A DNA stretch of 64,000 bases from Streptomyces sp. NBC_01283 (GTDB lineage Bacteria; Actinomycetota; Actinomycetes; Streptomycetales; Streptomycetaceae). The stretch is taken from the NCBI RefSeq assembly GCF_041435335.1, contig NZ_CP108430.1, positions 3,082,501-3,146,500 on the forward strand. The letters are read 5' to 3'. Shown here one piece after another: positions 40,970 to 49,069 of this stretch. The notes below the pieces were generated by a model. That model did no database searches and was not told the DNA's origin. It saw only the letters and a list, made by a program, of their open reading frames with translations. A program made the position numbers and the translations under genes. Numbering within the stretch: position 1 is the first letter of the stretch; the number at the start of each line of letters is the position of its first letter.

Positions 40970-41851
40970 GTGCCGGCCAACACCGCAAGCACCGCAAGCA
41001 CCGCCAAGTCGCCCACCCGGAGCCCGCGTTCACGCCGCACGGCGAGACGCCTGGCCGCGGACGGGGGCCTGCTGGTCGTGGCGGCGGCGTTCGTGCTGCC
41101 GCTGGCCTGGGTGATCCTGTCGTCGCTCGACACCAAGGCGGACCTCAAGGTGAAGGTCCCCGACGGCCTCACCCTGGACAACTACGACGCGGTCCTGACC
41201 CCGGAGATCACCTTCACACCCCTCCTCAACAGCCTGCTGCTGTGTGGCGGAGGCACTCTCCTGACGGTGGTCTGCGCGGCGCTCGCCGCCTACCCGCTCT
41301 CCCGCTTCAGGTCCCGCCTGAACCGCCCCTTCATGCTGACGATCCTCTTCGCGACGAGCCTGCCGATCACGGCGATCATGGTCCCGGTCTACGCACTGTT
41401 CGTCCAGGTCGACCTGATCGACACGATGCAGGGCACGATCTTCTTCTTCGCCGCGTCCCAACTCCCCTTCGCCATCTGGCTGATGAAGAACTTCATGGAC
41501 GGCGTCCCGAAGGAACTGGAGGAGGCGGCCTGGACGGACGGCGCCTCGTCGTTCCAGTCCCTGCTGCGCATCGTGCTCCCCTTGATGGGGCCCGGCGTCG
41601 CCGTGGTGACGGTCTTCTCCTTCGTCATGATGTGGGGCAACTTCTTCGTCCCGTTCATGCTGCTCCTGACCCCGGAACAGATGCCGGCCTCGGTCAGCAT
41701 CAACGACTTCTTCGGCAACAAGGGAACAGTGATCTACGGCCAACTGGCAGCGTTCTCGATCATCTACTCAACCCCGGTGATCCTCCTGTACGTCCTGATC
41801 TCACGCCGCCTTGGCGGGGGGTTCGCGTTGGGGGGTGCGGTGAAGGGATGA
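40970..41851 (+). CDS. Carbohydrate ABC importer permease 2 (MalG-like)
   Basis: This 293-residue permease partners the preceding one. It has six helices and the EAA loop EEAAWTDGASSFQSLLRIVLP. The GTG start directly abuts the upstream TGA, indicating translational coupling. The absence of an ATPase gene in the operon implies a shared MsiK-type ATPase encoded elsewhere. Confidence 0.92.
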   Translation: MPANTASTASTAKSPTRSPRSRRTARRLAADGGLLVVAAAFVLPLAWVILSSLDTKADLKVKVPDGLTLDNYDAVLTPEITFTPLLNSLLLCGGGTLLTVVCAALAAYPLSRFRSRLNRPFMLTILFATSLPITAIMVPVYALFVQVDLIDTMQGTIFFFAASQLPFAIWLMKNFMDGVPKELEEAAWTDGASSFQSLLRIVLPLMGPGVAVVTVFSFVMMWGNFFVPFMLLLTPEQMPASVSINDFFGNKGTVIYGQLAAFSIIYSTPVILLYVLISRRLGGGFALGGAVKG

Positions 41852-41911
41852 CCGGCCCTGCTTCGGCCGTCCGACCCGCTGGCTAGGATCACCGGGTCTG
41901 AGGGAGGGCAC

Positions 41912-44218
41912 ATGCGGGGGCGTTTGCTGAACGGCCGGTACGAGCTGCTTGAGCGGCTCGGCGCGGGCGGCATGGGAGAGGTCTGGCGGGCACGGGACCG
42001 GAGTCTGGGGCGGGAGGTGGCCGTCAAGGTCTTCGTGCCGGCGGATTCCGCCGGTGCGGATGAGCTGGAGCAGCTCCTTGCGCGCTTCCGGCAGGAGGCG
42101 CGCGCCGCGGCCTCGCTGGACAGTCCGGACATCGTCGCCGTCCATGACCACGGCACGGACGAGAACACCCCGTACCTGGTGATGGCCATGGTGCAGGGGC
42201 GCTCGCTCGACCACGTGCTGCGCGAGAGCGTCCGCGTGCCCGTGGCGGACGCGCTGCGCTGGGCGGCGGACATCTGCCGTGCCCTGGACGCCGCGCACGC
42301 GGCGGGCATCGTGCACCGTGACATCAAGCCCGGCAACGTCATGATCGCGCCGGACGGCACCGCCAAGGTCGTCGACTTCGGCATCGCGACCTTCATGGAG
42401 CGCGCCGCGGGCGACTCCCGCCTGACGCAGACGGGGCAACTGCCGTTCGGCAGCGTGCCGTACCTGGCCCCCGAGCGGTTCCGCCAGGAGGCGGGCGACG
42501 GACGCACCGACCTGTACGCGCTCGGCTGCGTCCTCTACGAACTCCTCGTCGGCAGACCGCCGTTCACCGGCACGGCGGCCGGCGTCATGTACAACCACGT
42601 CAACGACGCGCCGCTGCGGCCCTCGCGGGCGCGGGCCGAGGTGACGGCGCCGGTCGAACGCCTCGTGCTCGACCTCCTCGCCAAGGACCCGGCCGACCGG
42701 CCCGCGGACGCGGCTACGACGCTCGAACGGATCCTGGGGATCGCGGAGGCGGAGGGGGCGCGGGGCGGCTCCTCCGCTTACGAGGCTTCGGCTTCGGCAC
42801 CGGCCTCGGCGCCTGCTTCGGACGACGTGCAGGATGCCGTCCCGGGTGCGGACGGGCCGGCACACCCGCCGACGGTCCACGCCGAGGGCCGGCGCGAGCA
42901 GCCCGCGCCCGCGGCTGCCCGGGTCGCGAACGCGCGCACCGAGCCCGCCGCCCGCATCGAGGACGCCCGCCCCCACCCGACGGCCGTCCGCAAGGACGCC
43001 GCCGCTCCCGAGCCCCGCCGCCGCTCGCGCGGACGGCGTCTGCTGATCCCCGCCGCGCTCATCCTGGCGGTCAGCATCCCGACGGGCCTCGGCATACGTT
43101 CCCTCGCCGCATCCGACACCGGGTCCGCGTCCGCGTCCGGCGCCGGTGACGCCCCGGCCGTCTACACGATCGGCGTCGCCCACAGCTACCGGCACGTCGG
43201 CGCCGAACACTCCAGCGGTGGGGACACGTACGAGAAGTCGGAGTACGACCAGTTCACGACGCAGCAGCGGCGCACCGTCGCGTCCGCCTTCTCGGAGGCG
43301 CTCGGCACGAAGAGCCGCAGCCGCTTCCGGCTCGTCCCCGTGTCCGCCGACCCGGACACGACGGCCCGCGAGATGCTCGCCGAGCACCCGGACATGCTCG
43401 CCGTCATCGGTGACACCGCCGACTTCTCCTGGGTGCACGACACGGACGAGGCGTTCCTGCCGGAGATCAGCACGTGTTCCGAAGTCGCGCACGCCGAGGG
43501 CGCGTTCGCGATCCCCGCCGATGACGCGCGGCAGGGCGAGGCGATGGCCGAGTACCTCCGGTCGGAGACGACGGCCCGCCGGGTACTGGTGGCCGAGGAC
43601 AGGCTCTGGGTGAACCGCGAGGACGGCATCGGCACCGCCCTGCGCAAGGGCGGCGTCACCACGGAGGCGCTGGACGTCGACCCCCACAAGGTGAAGACGT
43701 CGCGGATCCCCGCGCTGGTCGCCGGGGCACGCGCGGACGCGGTGGTGGTGCCCACGGGCACGTCCGCCGGTGTCTGGGCCAAGGCGCTGAAGGCGGACGG
43801 CTTCGACGGTCCCGTGCTGACCCAGAGCGGCCCGGAGGGCATCTGCGAGGACTCGGAGGAGCGGTCGGCGGCCGAGCAGCGGGACAAGAACGTCCCCGAA
43901 GGGGTGCTGCGCACCCGCAACTACGCGGGCGAGCCCGACGACAACCTCCCCGCACGCGGAAACCAGGAGCTGTACGACGGCGCACTGGCCCTGGCCACCG
44001 CGCTCAAGGAGCTCCCCGCCGGGGATGCGGCCACGTCGCTGCGGCACACCCTGGACCGCGGGATCCAGCGCGTCTCGGTCAACGGCGTACTCGCCGAGGT
44101 CTCCTTCGAGAAGCGCCGCTCGGCACGCGAACGGCCGGTGTGGTTCGACCGCCGGGGCGCGCACGCCTGGAGCGAGATCGGCAAGGTCGACAAGAAGTAC
44201 AGGCCGACGAAGCAGTAG
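41912..44218 (+). CDS. Membrane Ser/Thr protein kinase fused to an extracellular substrate-binding-protein domain
   Basis: This 768-residue two-part receptor kinase has an N-terminal PknB-type kinase (GAGGMGEV loop, Lys39, catalytic Asp137 in HRDIKPGN, Asp155 in D-F-G). A disordered Ala/Pro/Glu linker leads to a single helix near residues 377-396. A ~370-residue extracellular domain resembles the periplasmic-binding fold of branched-chain-amino-acid ABC receptors (GVAHSYRHVG start, DMLAVIGD, a hinge-like RVLVAEDRLW and PVLTQSG). ATG 41912 follows GGGAGGG. It lies 60 nt after the sugar permease and may be co-transcribed with it. Bifunctional kinase/binding-protein fusions of this sort are known in Streptomyces; the ligand is unknown. 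Confidence 0.92.
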   Translation: MRGRLLNGRYELLERLGAGGMGEVWRARDRSLGREVAVKVFVPADSAGADELEQLLARFRQEARAAASLDSPDIVAVHDHGTDENTPYLVMAMVQGRSLDHVLRESVRVPVADALRWAADICRALDAAHAAGIVHRDIKPGNVMIAPDGTAKVVDFGIATFMERAAGDSRLTQTGQLPFGSVPYLAPERFRQEAGDGRTDLYALGCVLYELLVGRPPFTGTAAGVMYNHVNDAPLRPSRARAEVTAPVERLVLDLLAKDPADRPADAATTLERILGIAEAEGARGGSSAYEASASAPASAPASDDVQDAVPGADGPAHPPTVHAEGRREQPAPAAARVANARTEPAARIEDARPHPTAVRKDAAAPEPRRRSRGRRLLIPAALILAVSIPTGLGIRSLAASDTGSASASGAGDAPAVYTIGVAHSYRHVGAEHSSGGDTYEKSEYDQFTTQQRRTVASAFSEALGTKSRSRFRLVPVSADPDTTAREMLAEHPDMLAVIGDTADFSWVHDTDEAFLPEISTCSEVAHAEGAFAIPADDARQGEAMAEYLRSETTARRVLVAEDRLWVNREDGIGTALRKGGVTTEALDVDPHKVKTSRIPALVAGARADAVVVPTGTSAGVWAKALKADGFDGPVLTQSGPEGICEDSEERSAAEQRDKNVPEGVLRTRNYAGEPDDNLPARGNQELYDGALALATALKELPAGDAATSLRHTLDRGIQRVSVNGVLAEVSFEKRRSARERPVWFDRRGAHAWSEIGKVDKKYRPTKQ

Positions 44219-44230
44219 GGGCCGTGGCGG

Positions 44231-44728
44231 CTAGGAGGGCTCGACGGCGGCCCGGATCCGGGCGGCGAGGTCGGCCGTCTCCTCCGGCTCCACGTCCAGC
44301 ACACCGTTCTCGGTCATGAGGACGTGGAACTGCTGCTCCTCGTACGGGACTCCGGGCGGCAGGGCGGCGATGTGCCAGTGGAGGTGGCTGTTCCCTTCCT
44401 GACTGCCGAGGGAGTAGAGGTAGGTCCGCTCGGCGTCGAGGACCCGCTCGACGGCGAGGGCGACCTTCCGCACGACGAGCATGACCCGCGTGTACGCCGC
44501 CTCGTCGAGATCGCGGACGACGTGCTCGACATGGGCTTTCGGCGCGACGAGGACCTTGCCGGGGAGGGTGGGCCACCGATCGAGGAACGCGACGTGGGTG
44601 TCGTCCTCGTAGACGGTGTGATGGGCGTAGTCAGGATCCCCGGCGACGAACGCACAGACAAAGCAGGGCCCGCTGCGCGCCCGCTCCATATATCCCTCAA
44701 GATCCATGGCTTTTCGGTCCATACCCAT
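44231..44728 (-). CDS. HIT-family (histidine triad) hydrolase
   Basis: This 165-residue HIT protein has the triad HLHWHIAALP and the preceding KVLVAPKAHVEHV strand region. A CFVC pair near residue 23 may bind zinc. Start ATG 44728 lies 9 nt after GGGGAG; an ATG two codons earlier is nearly as good. It is the second HIT protein in this window, with low similarity to the one at 31110-31595. It converges on the kinase gene (12-nt gap). Confidence 0.87.
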   Translation of the reverse strand: MGMDRKAMDLEGYMERARSGPCFVCAFVAGDPDYAHHTVYEDDTHVAFLDRWPTLPGKVLVAPKAHVEHVVRDLDEAAYTRVMLVVRKVALAVERVLDAERTYLYSLGSQEGNSHLHWHIAALPPGVPYEEQQFHVLMTENGVLDVEPEETADLAARIRAAVEPS

Positions 44729-44909
44729 GAGCATGCACTCCCCACTCGGCTTCCGACATGCGTGTACCCCGGGATTAATACACCGCCCGGATTCACCGGG
44801 ATACGCACCTCCCGCCCCATTGCGTAGCAGATATCTCTCTGGTGCCGCCGATCGGCGCCCACTAGCGTGCTTAGCTCGCGCCAACTCTCACCCTCACCAG
44901 GAGCCTTCA

Positions 44910-45566
44910 GTGAACCGCCCTATCCGTCTCGCGACGGTCGCCCTCACCGCGTCCGCAGCTCTGCTGCTGACCGCCTGTGGAAGCGGCGACGACGAGTCCA
45001 AGGAGAACGACAAGATCGCCGGGGCAGAGCAGGAGGGCGGCAAGAAGTCGGCATCACCGAGCGCGAGCCCGTCGGAGGATTCCGGCCGCCCCGAGATCAA
45101 GCTCCCGGACGACCTGACGATGACCTTCGAGGAGCCCCGCACCGGGGACGCCGCGAAGAAGGCGGTGCTCGCGGACAACGCCGAGCGCATGCGGGCCGTG
45201 AATGCCGCCATCACAGGAACGGACCCGAAGGGTGAGGCGGTCGGCTACTACAACACCGGCAAGGCCCTGGAAGCCGCGGTGACTTGGGTCGGGAAGTTCA
45301 AGGATGCCGGTCTCTCCCTCACGGGAGACGTGCGTTACTACGACCGTCAGGTGACGCTCAAGGACAAGAAGACCGCCACGCTCTCCTTCTGTGCGGACGA
45401 AGGAAAGGGCTACACGAAGAAAAAGAAGACCGGCAAGGTCGACAAGACCCCGGTCACCAAGAACAGTTACGTCTCCTACAACACGCAACTGGTCAAGAAC
45501 GACAACGGCACGTGGCAGACATCGCAGATCATCTCCACAAGAGGGGCAGCTCAATGCCAACCGTAG
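44910..45566 (+). CDS. Secreted lipoprotein of unknown function
   Basis: This 218-residue lipoprotein has signal peptide and lipobox LLTAC with the lipidated Cys at 23. A charged Ser/Lys/Glu-rich linker follows, then an alpha/beta domain (residues ~75-210) reading KALEAAVTWVGKF and VRYYDRQVTLKDKKTATLSFC, a pattern of small NTF2-like or immunity-type lipoproteins. Two Cys (in LSFCADEG and near the C-terminus) may pair. The GTG at 44910 follows AGGAG by 6 nt. The 3' end overlaps the next gene by 13 nt, so the two are coupled. Confidence 0.8.
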   Translation: MNRPIRLATVALTASAALLLTACGSGDDESKENDKIAGAEQEGGKKSASPSASPSEDSGRPEIKLPDDLTMTFEEPRTGDAAKKAVLADNAERMRAVNAAITGTDPKGEAVGYYNTGKALEAAVTWVGKFKDAGLSLTGDVRYYDRQVTLKDKKTATLSFCADEGKGYTKKKKTGKVDKTPVTKNSYVSYNTQLVKNDNGTWQTSQIISTRGAAQCQP

Positions 45567-46582
45567 GAAGGGCCACAGCCCTGACGGCATTCTTCGCGGG
45601 CCTGGCGGTCGCCTTGAGCAGCCCGCAGGCGTGGGCCGACATCGACCCCGGAGGCGGCTCCGAGACGCAGGTGGACGCGGACAGCGACGGCCAGAATCTG
45701 TCGGCCACCGCGGGACGCATCGTCTACGACCGCTCGAAGAACGGCAAGGGCGGCAAGGCGGGACCGGTGACCCCGGCCACCAACTGGACGCCCCCGCCCT
45801 GCTATTACGCTCCCGCGTTCTCCCCGGCTCAGCTCCAGAAGAAGCTCGAGCCGATCTGGGCCGCCGAGTCCACCGGGTCGGAGTGGGACCTGTCGCAGCG
45901 CAACCGCTACGTCGACGGGCAGCCCTACAAGGACTTCAACAAGGAGAAGGCCGGCAAGGGCTACTGGTGGGACAGCTTCATACCCGAGGGCGGGATAGGC
46001 GCCCCGGGTGCGCTCGACTGCACCAAGCCGTACTTCTGGGTCGACAAGGGTGACCCGCCCCCGGCGGACACCCCGGAGGCCGTCACTCCTGAGATCCTCG
46101 CGCAGCTCGCGTACGCGGAGATCCGCGTGCCCGACACCGAGGTCACGCTCGCCCCGGCGGAGACCACGAAGGTCAATCTCCCCACCTGGGCGTGGCTGGA
46201 CAAGGCCGAGTTCAAGCCGGTCTCGGTGACAGCCTCGGTGCCGGTCCTCGACATCCAGGCGACGGTGACCGCCGAGCCGACCTCCCTCAAGATCGACCCC
46301 GGCACCAAGGACGCCCAGACCTACCCCGCCTCAGGCGTCTGCCCGATCGACGGCGGGAAGATCGGCGAGCCGTACGCCAAGGGCAAGTCCAAGGAGGACC
46401 CGCCCTGCGGCGTGAAGTACCTCCGCTCGTCCGGCGACGGCTCGTACCCGCTCAAGGCAACGGTCACGTGGAAGATCCACTGGACCGGAACGGGCGTGGA
46501 CGGCGAAAAGGCGCTGCCCGACGGGGAGTTCGGCGCGGACCAGGACGTGGTGGTCGAGGAGATCCAGTCGATCAACCGATAG
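45554..46582 (+). CDS. Secreted protein of unknown function coupled to the upstream lipoprotein
   Basis: This 342-residue protein has a Sec signal peptide ending near AWAD (residue 29). An N-terminal region reading DPPPADTPEAV within a YFW/YWW-rich segment is followed by beta-rich sequence (EVTLAPAETTKVNLPTWAWL and similar). A C-terminal domain with two Cys ends in TVTWKIHWTGTG. ATG 45554 has GAGGGG 7 nt upstream. No hydrolase motif is apparent. With the preceding lipoprotein it probably forms a cell-surface pair; a structural or binding role is inference. Confidence 0.8.
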   Translation: MPTVGRATALTAFFAGLAVALSSPQAWADIDPGGGSETQVDADSDGQNLSATAGRIVYDRSKNGKGGKAGPVTPATNWTPPPCYYAPAFSPAQLQKKLEPIWAAESTGSEWDLSQRNRYVDGQPYKDFNKEKAGKGYWWDSFIPEGGIGAPGALDCTKPYFWVDKGDPPPADTPEAVTPEILAQLAYAEIRVPDTEVTLAPAETTKVNLPTWAWLDKAEFKPVSVTASVPVLDIQATVTAEPTSLKIDPGTKDAQTYPASGVCPIDGGKIGEPYAKGKSKEDPPCGVKYLRSSGDGSYPLKATVTWKIHWTGTGVDGEKALPDGEFGADQDVVVEEIQSINR

Positions 46583-46610
46583 CCGACGGTCCGACATGAG
46601 TGAGCAATCG

Positions 46611-46642
46611 GGCCTGGACCCCCGCTCCTTGGGGTCCGGGCC
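46611..46642 (+). terminator. Terminator hairpin after the lipoprotein/secreted-protein pair
   Basis: A 12-bp stem (GGCCTGGACCCC at 46611-46622 with GGGGTCCGGGCC at 46631-46642) contains one T-G wobble and closes on an 8-nt loop. It lies 28 nt after the stop codon. Confidence 0.75.
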
Positions 46643-46669
46643 AACTCACCTCACGACGCCGCGCGGCGG

Positions 46670-46924
46670 ATGTGCCGCCTGGACGCGGACCTGCAGCTGA
46701 CCCGGCTCCTCCAGGCGCTGGTCGGCGGCGCCTCGGCCGAAGGCCCCGACGGCACGGTCAACGACCCCGCCGCTCCCCCGGCCCCCCTGCCGCACGTCGG
46801 GCAGCGCGTCGCAGGCGTCGTCGGGCAGCACGGTGACCGGCAGATCAAGATCCGCGTCGGGCTGCCCTTCCGGGAAACACACGCGTCGGGAGGCTTGTCC
46901 GATGGAGGCACAAACGCCCCGTAG
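46670..46924 (+). CDS. Possible small hypothetical protein (84 aa)
   Basis: This frame has strong G/C preference at third positions over its first ~70 codons. It has a plausible helical start (LDADLQLTRLLQALVGG) followed by a Pro/Gly-rich middle. There is no good ribosome-binding site before the ATG and no recognisable family. It may be a degenerate or misplaced-start gene, or an accidental frame. Confidence 0.4.
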   Translation: MCRLDADLQLTRLLQALVGGASAEGPDGTVNDPAAPPAPLPHVGQRVAGVVGQHGDRQIKIRVGLPFRETHASGGLSDGGTNAP

Positions 46925-46989
46925 CTTCGCACCAATCCGCAACCTCGTATGAACGCACCGTAGTCGCCGGCGCCCCACACCCATACCGT

Positions 46990-47709
46990 GTGCCCGTGCA
47001 ACCGAGCCGACCGCCGCACCAGCCCACGCCACCGTTCAACTTCCCCGCCGCCCGGCGCCTCCGTGAGGCTCTGGGGATGGCACACGGGCACGTCGCCTAC
47101 GGGATGCGGGCGAGCTATGGGCTCACCTACATCACCCCGGAGACCATCGCCGCCTGGGAGCGCGGGCTCGCCGCGCCCACCTCCGCCGAGCTCACCGCCC
47201 TCGCCGGCACCCTGTGGTGCTCCCCCGGCGAGCTCATGGGCGCCGCGACCACCCTGCGCGAGCACCGCCTCGCCCGTGGGCTCGCGCCCGAGGACGTGGC
47301 GCGGGGGTCCGGCGTCGAGATCCAGGCCTATCTGCACATGGAGGAGACCAACACCTGGCGCGGCAACGACCGGCAGTCCGCCGCGCTCGCCGAGGTGCTC
47401 CAGCTCCCCCTGCCCGACTTCATCAACGTCATCGGGCGCGCCGACGACCTCGCCGAGCTGCTGCGCAGCGCCGTCACGAGCCGATGGCAGGGGTACGTGC
47501 GGCCCGTCAGCAAGATGCTGCCCGTGCAGAAGCGGCACGTCGAGGACGTGCTGCAGCAGCTCCACGCCGACTACCAGTCGCGCATGGTCCGGACGCTCAG
47601 CTGGGGCGGCGGGGCCGGGGCCGATGCCTCGGGGAGCGCCGGGAAGGACTTCCTGGACAAGATCCTGGAGCACTTCTGGGCGCAGGTACGGGGGGCGGGG
47701 CACTCCTAG
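46990..47709 (+). CDS. Helix-turn-helix DNA-binding protein of XRE-like type
   Basis: This 239-residue protein begins with two XRE-like segments. ARRLREALGM...ETIAAWERGLAAPTSAELTALAGTL reads like a complete HTH_3 helix pair, and a second repeat follows (LREHRLARGLAPEDVARGSGVEIQAYLHMEE). A C-terminal helical region ends in KDFLDKILEHFW. GTG 46990 is the first codon of the frame after the promoter-proximal inverted repeat; a GTG two codons later is an alternative. It is adjacent to and convergent with pfkA (14-nt gap). Its targets are unknown. Confidence 0.8.
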   Translation: MPVQPSRPPHQPTPPFNFPAARRLREALGMAHGHVAYGMRASYGLTYITPETIAAWERGLAAPTSAELTALAGTLWCSPGELMGAATTLREHRLARGLAPEDVARGSGVEIQAYLHMEETNTWRGNDRQSAALAEVLQLPLPDFINVIGRADDLAELLRSAVTSRWQGYVRPVSKMLPVQKRHVEDVLQQLHADYQSRMVRTLSWGGGAGADASGSAGKDFLDKILEHFWAQVRGAGHS

Positions 47710-47723
47710 CAGGACTCCTCCGG

Positions 47724-48749
47724 CTAGAACACCGACTCCGCCTCGTCCATCCGGTCCTTCGGCACCGTCTTCAGCTCGGTGACCGCCTCCGCCAGCGGCA
47801 CCATCGTGATGTCCGTGCCCCGCAGCGCCGTCATCCGGCCGAACTCCTCGCGGTGCGCCGCCTCCACCGCGTGCCAGCCGAAGCGGGTGGCGAGGACGCG
47901 GTCGTACGCCGTCGGGGTGCCGCCGCGCTGGACGTGGCCGAGGATGACCGGCTTGGCCTCCTTGCCGAGGCGGGTCTCCAGTTCGTACGCGAGCGCCGTG
48001 CCGATGCCCTGGAAGCGCTCGTGGCCGAACTGGTCGATCGCGCCGACACCGTAATTCATGGTGCCCTCCTGCGGGTGCGCGCCCTCGGCCACGCAGATCA
48101 CCGCGAACTTCTTGCCGCGCGAGAACCGCTCCTCGACCAGTTTGACCAGGTCAGCGGGGTCGAAGGGGCGCTCGGGGAGGCAGATGCCGTGGGCGCCGCC
48201 CGCCATGCCGGACTCCAGGGCGATCCAGCCCGCGTGGCGGCCCATGACCTCGACGACCATCACGCGCTGGTGGGACTCGGCCGTCGTCTTGAGGCGGTCC
48301 ATCGCCTCCGTCGCGACACCCACCGCCGTGTCGAAGCCGAAGGTGCGGTCGGTGGAGGAGATGTCGTTGTCGATGGTCTTGGGGACGCCCACCACCGGGA
48401 GGCCCGCGTCCGACAGCATCTTCGCCGCCGTGAGCGTGCCCTCGCCGCCGATGGGGATCAGGACGTCGAAGCCGATCTCCTTGGCGAGCGCGGGCGCGTC
48501 CTCGCAGGCCGCACGGAAGCGGTCGCGCTCCAGGCGGGAGGAGCCAAGAATCGTTCCGCCACGGGCCAGGATGCCGCTGACCTCGTTCAGGCCGAGGGAG
48601 CGGTAGCGGCCGTCGAGCAGGCCCGCGTAACCGTCCTCGAAGCCGATGACCTCGTCGCCGTAGTGCGTGACGGCTCGGTGCACGACCGACCGGATCACTG
48701 CGTTGAGGCCGGGGCAGTCGCCGCCTGCGGTGAGAATTCCGATGCGCAT
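47724..48749 (-). CDS. pfkA: 6-phosphofructokinase, actinobacterial group III type, probably ATP-dependent
   Basis: This 341-residue phosphofructokinase makes fructose-1,6-bisphosphate. Motifs are TAGGDCPGLNAVIRS, GGEGTLTAAKM, the catalytic PKTIDNDISSTDRTFGFDTAV and the MGRHAGWIAL loop. Gly at the position of E. coli Gly104 (GGEGT rather than GGEDT) argues for ATP. Lys in PKTIDND is the residue otherwise typical of pyrophosphate-dependent enzymes, a combination known for Streptomyces PFKs. AGGAG precedes the ATG by about 10 nt. It is divergent from pta. It occupies the gateway between hexose phosphates and the lower glycolytic genes downstream. Confidence 0.95.
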   Translation of the reverse strand: MRIGILTAGGDCPGLNAVIRSVVHRAVTHYGDEVIGFEDGYAGLLDGRYRSLGLNEVSGILARGGTILGSSRLERDRFRAACEDAPALAKEIGFDVLIPIGGEGTLTAAKMLSDAGLPVVGVPKTIDNDISSTDRTFGFDTAVGVATEAMDRLKTTAESHQRVMVVEVMGRHAGWIALESGMAGGAHGICLPERPFDPADLVKLVEERFSRGKKFAVICVAEGAHPQEGTMNYGVGAIDQFGHERFQGIGTALAYELETRLGKEAKPVILGHVQRGGTPTAYDRVLATRFGWHAVEAAHREEFGRMTALRGTDITMVPLAEAVTELKTVPKDRMDEAESVF

Positions 48750-49069
48750 CGTGCTGTGTCTCCTGCTCGCTGTTGATACTTGTGAGCCGGTCTGATTGTT
48801 CCATGGCCGCGCAGCGGTCGCTGCTCACACAACCACCACTCCCGCCCCACGCCTGCTCCGCCCGATCCTGGGGAGACCTGGGGAGAGGGCCTTTGTGCCC
48901 GCCCCCTGAGGCCTTTCGTCCGGCGGGCGACCTAGCCAGCCGCAGAGGTATTGTCAAGAAGGCACGGCAACCATATCGGGTCATTTGTCCGGCCTTGACG
49001 GAAGTCGCCCGGTCTCGCCGGGCGGCCAGGGAAAACCGCAGCGGAGCAGCGACGAAGGGGAGAGCACGC
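48750..49069. other. 320-bp divergent promoter region of pfkA and pta
   Basis: It contains the pfkA leader with AGGAG on the minus strand. On the pta side are a TTGACG hexamer at 48995-49000, a 7-bp stem-loop CGCCCGG/CCGGGCG (49006-49024), and AAGGGGAG before the GTG at 49070. No gene is seen. Confidence 0.6.

Larger units (their letters stand above)
46583..46989. other. 407-bp region between the secreted protein and the HTH regulator
   Basis: It contains a terminator hairpin (46611-46642), a possible small gene (46670-46924), and an inverted repeat CACAC-N7-GTGTG (46976-46992) that covers the start codon of the next gene and could be an autoregulatory operator. Confidence 0.5.

Noticed and set aside
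46600..46836. Alternative 78-codon frame opposite the small ORF at 46670
   Set aside because: Arg-rich shadow frame; the 46670 frame has better GC3 but is itself only tentative.
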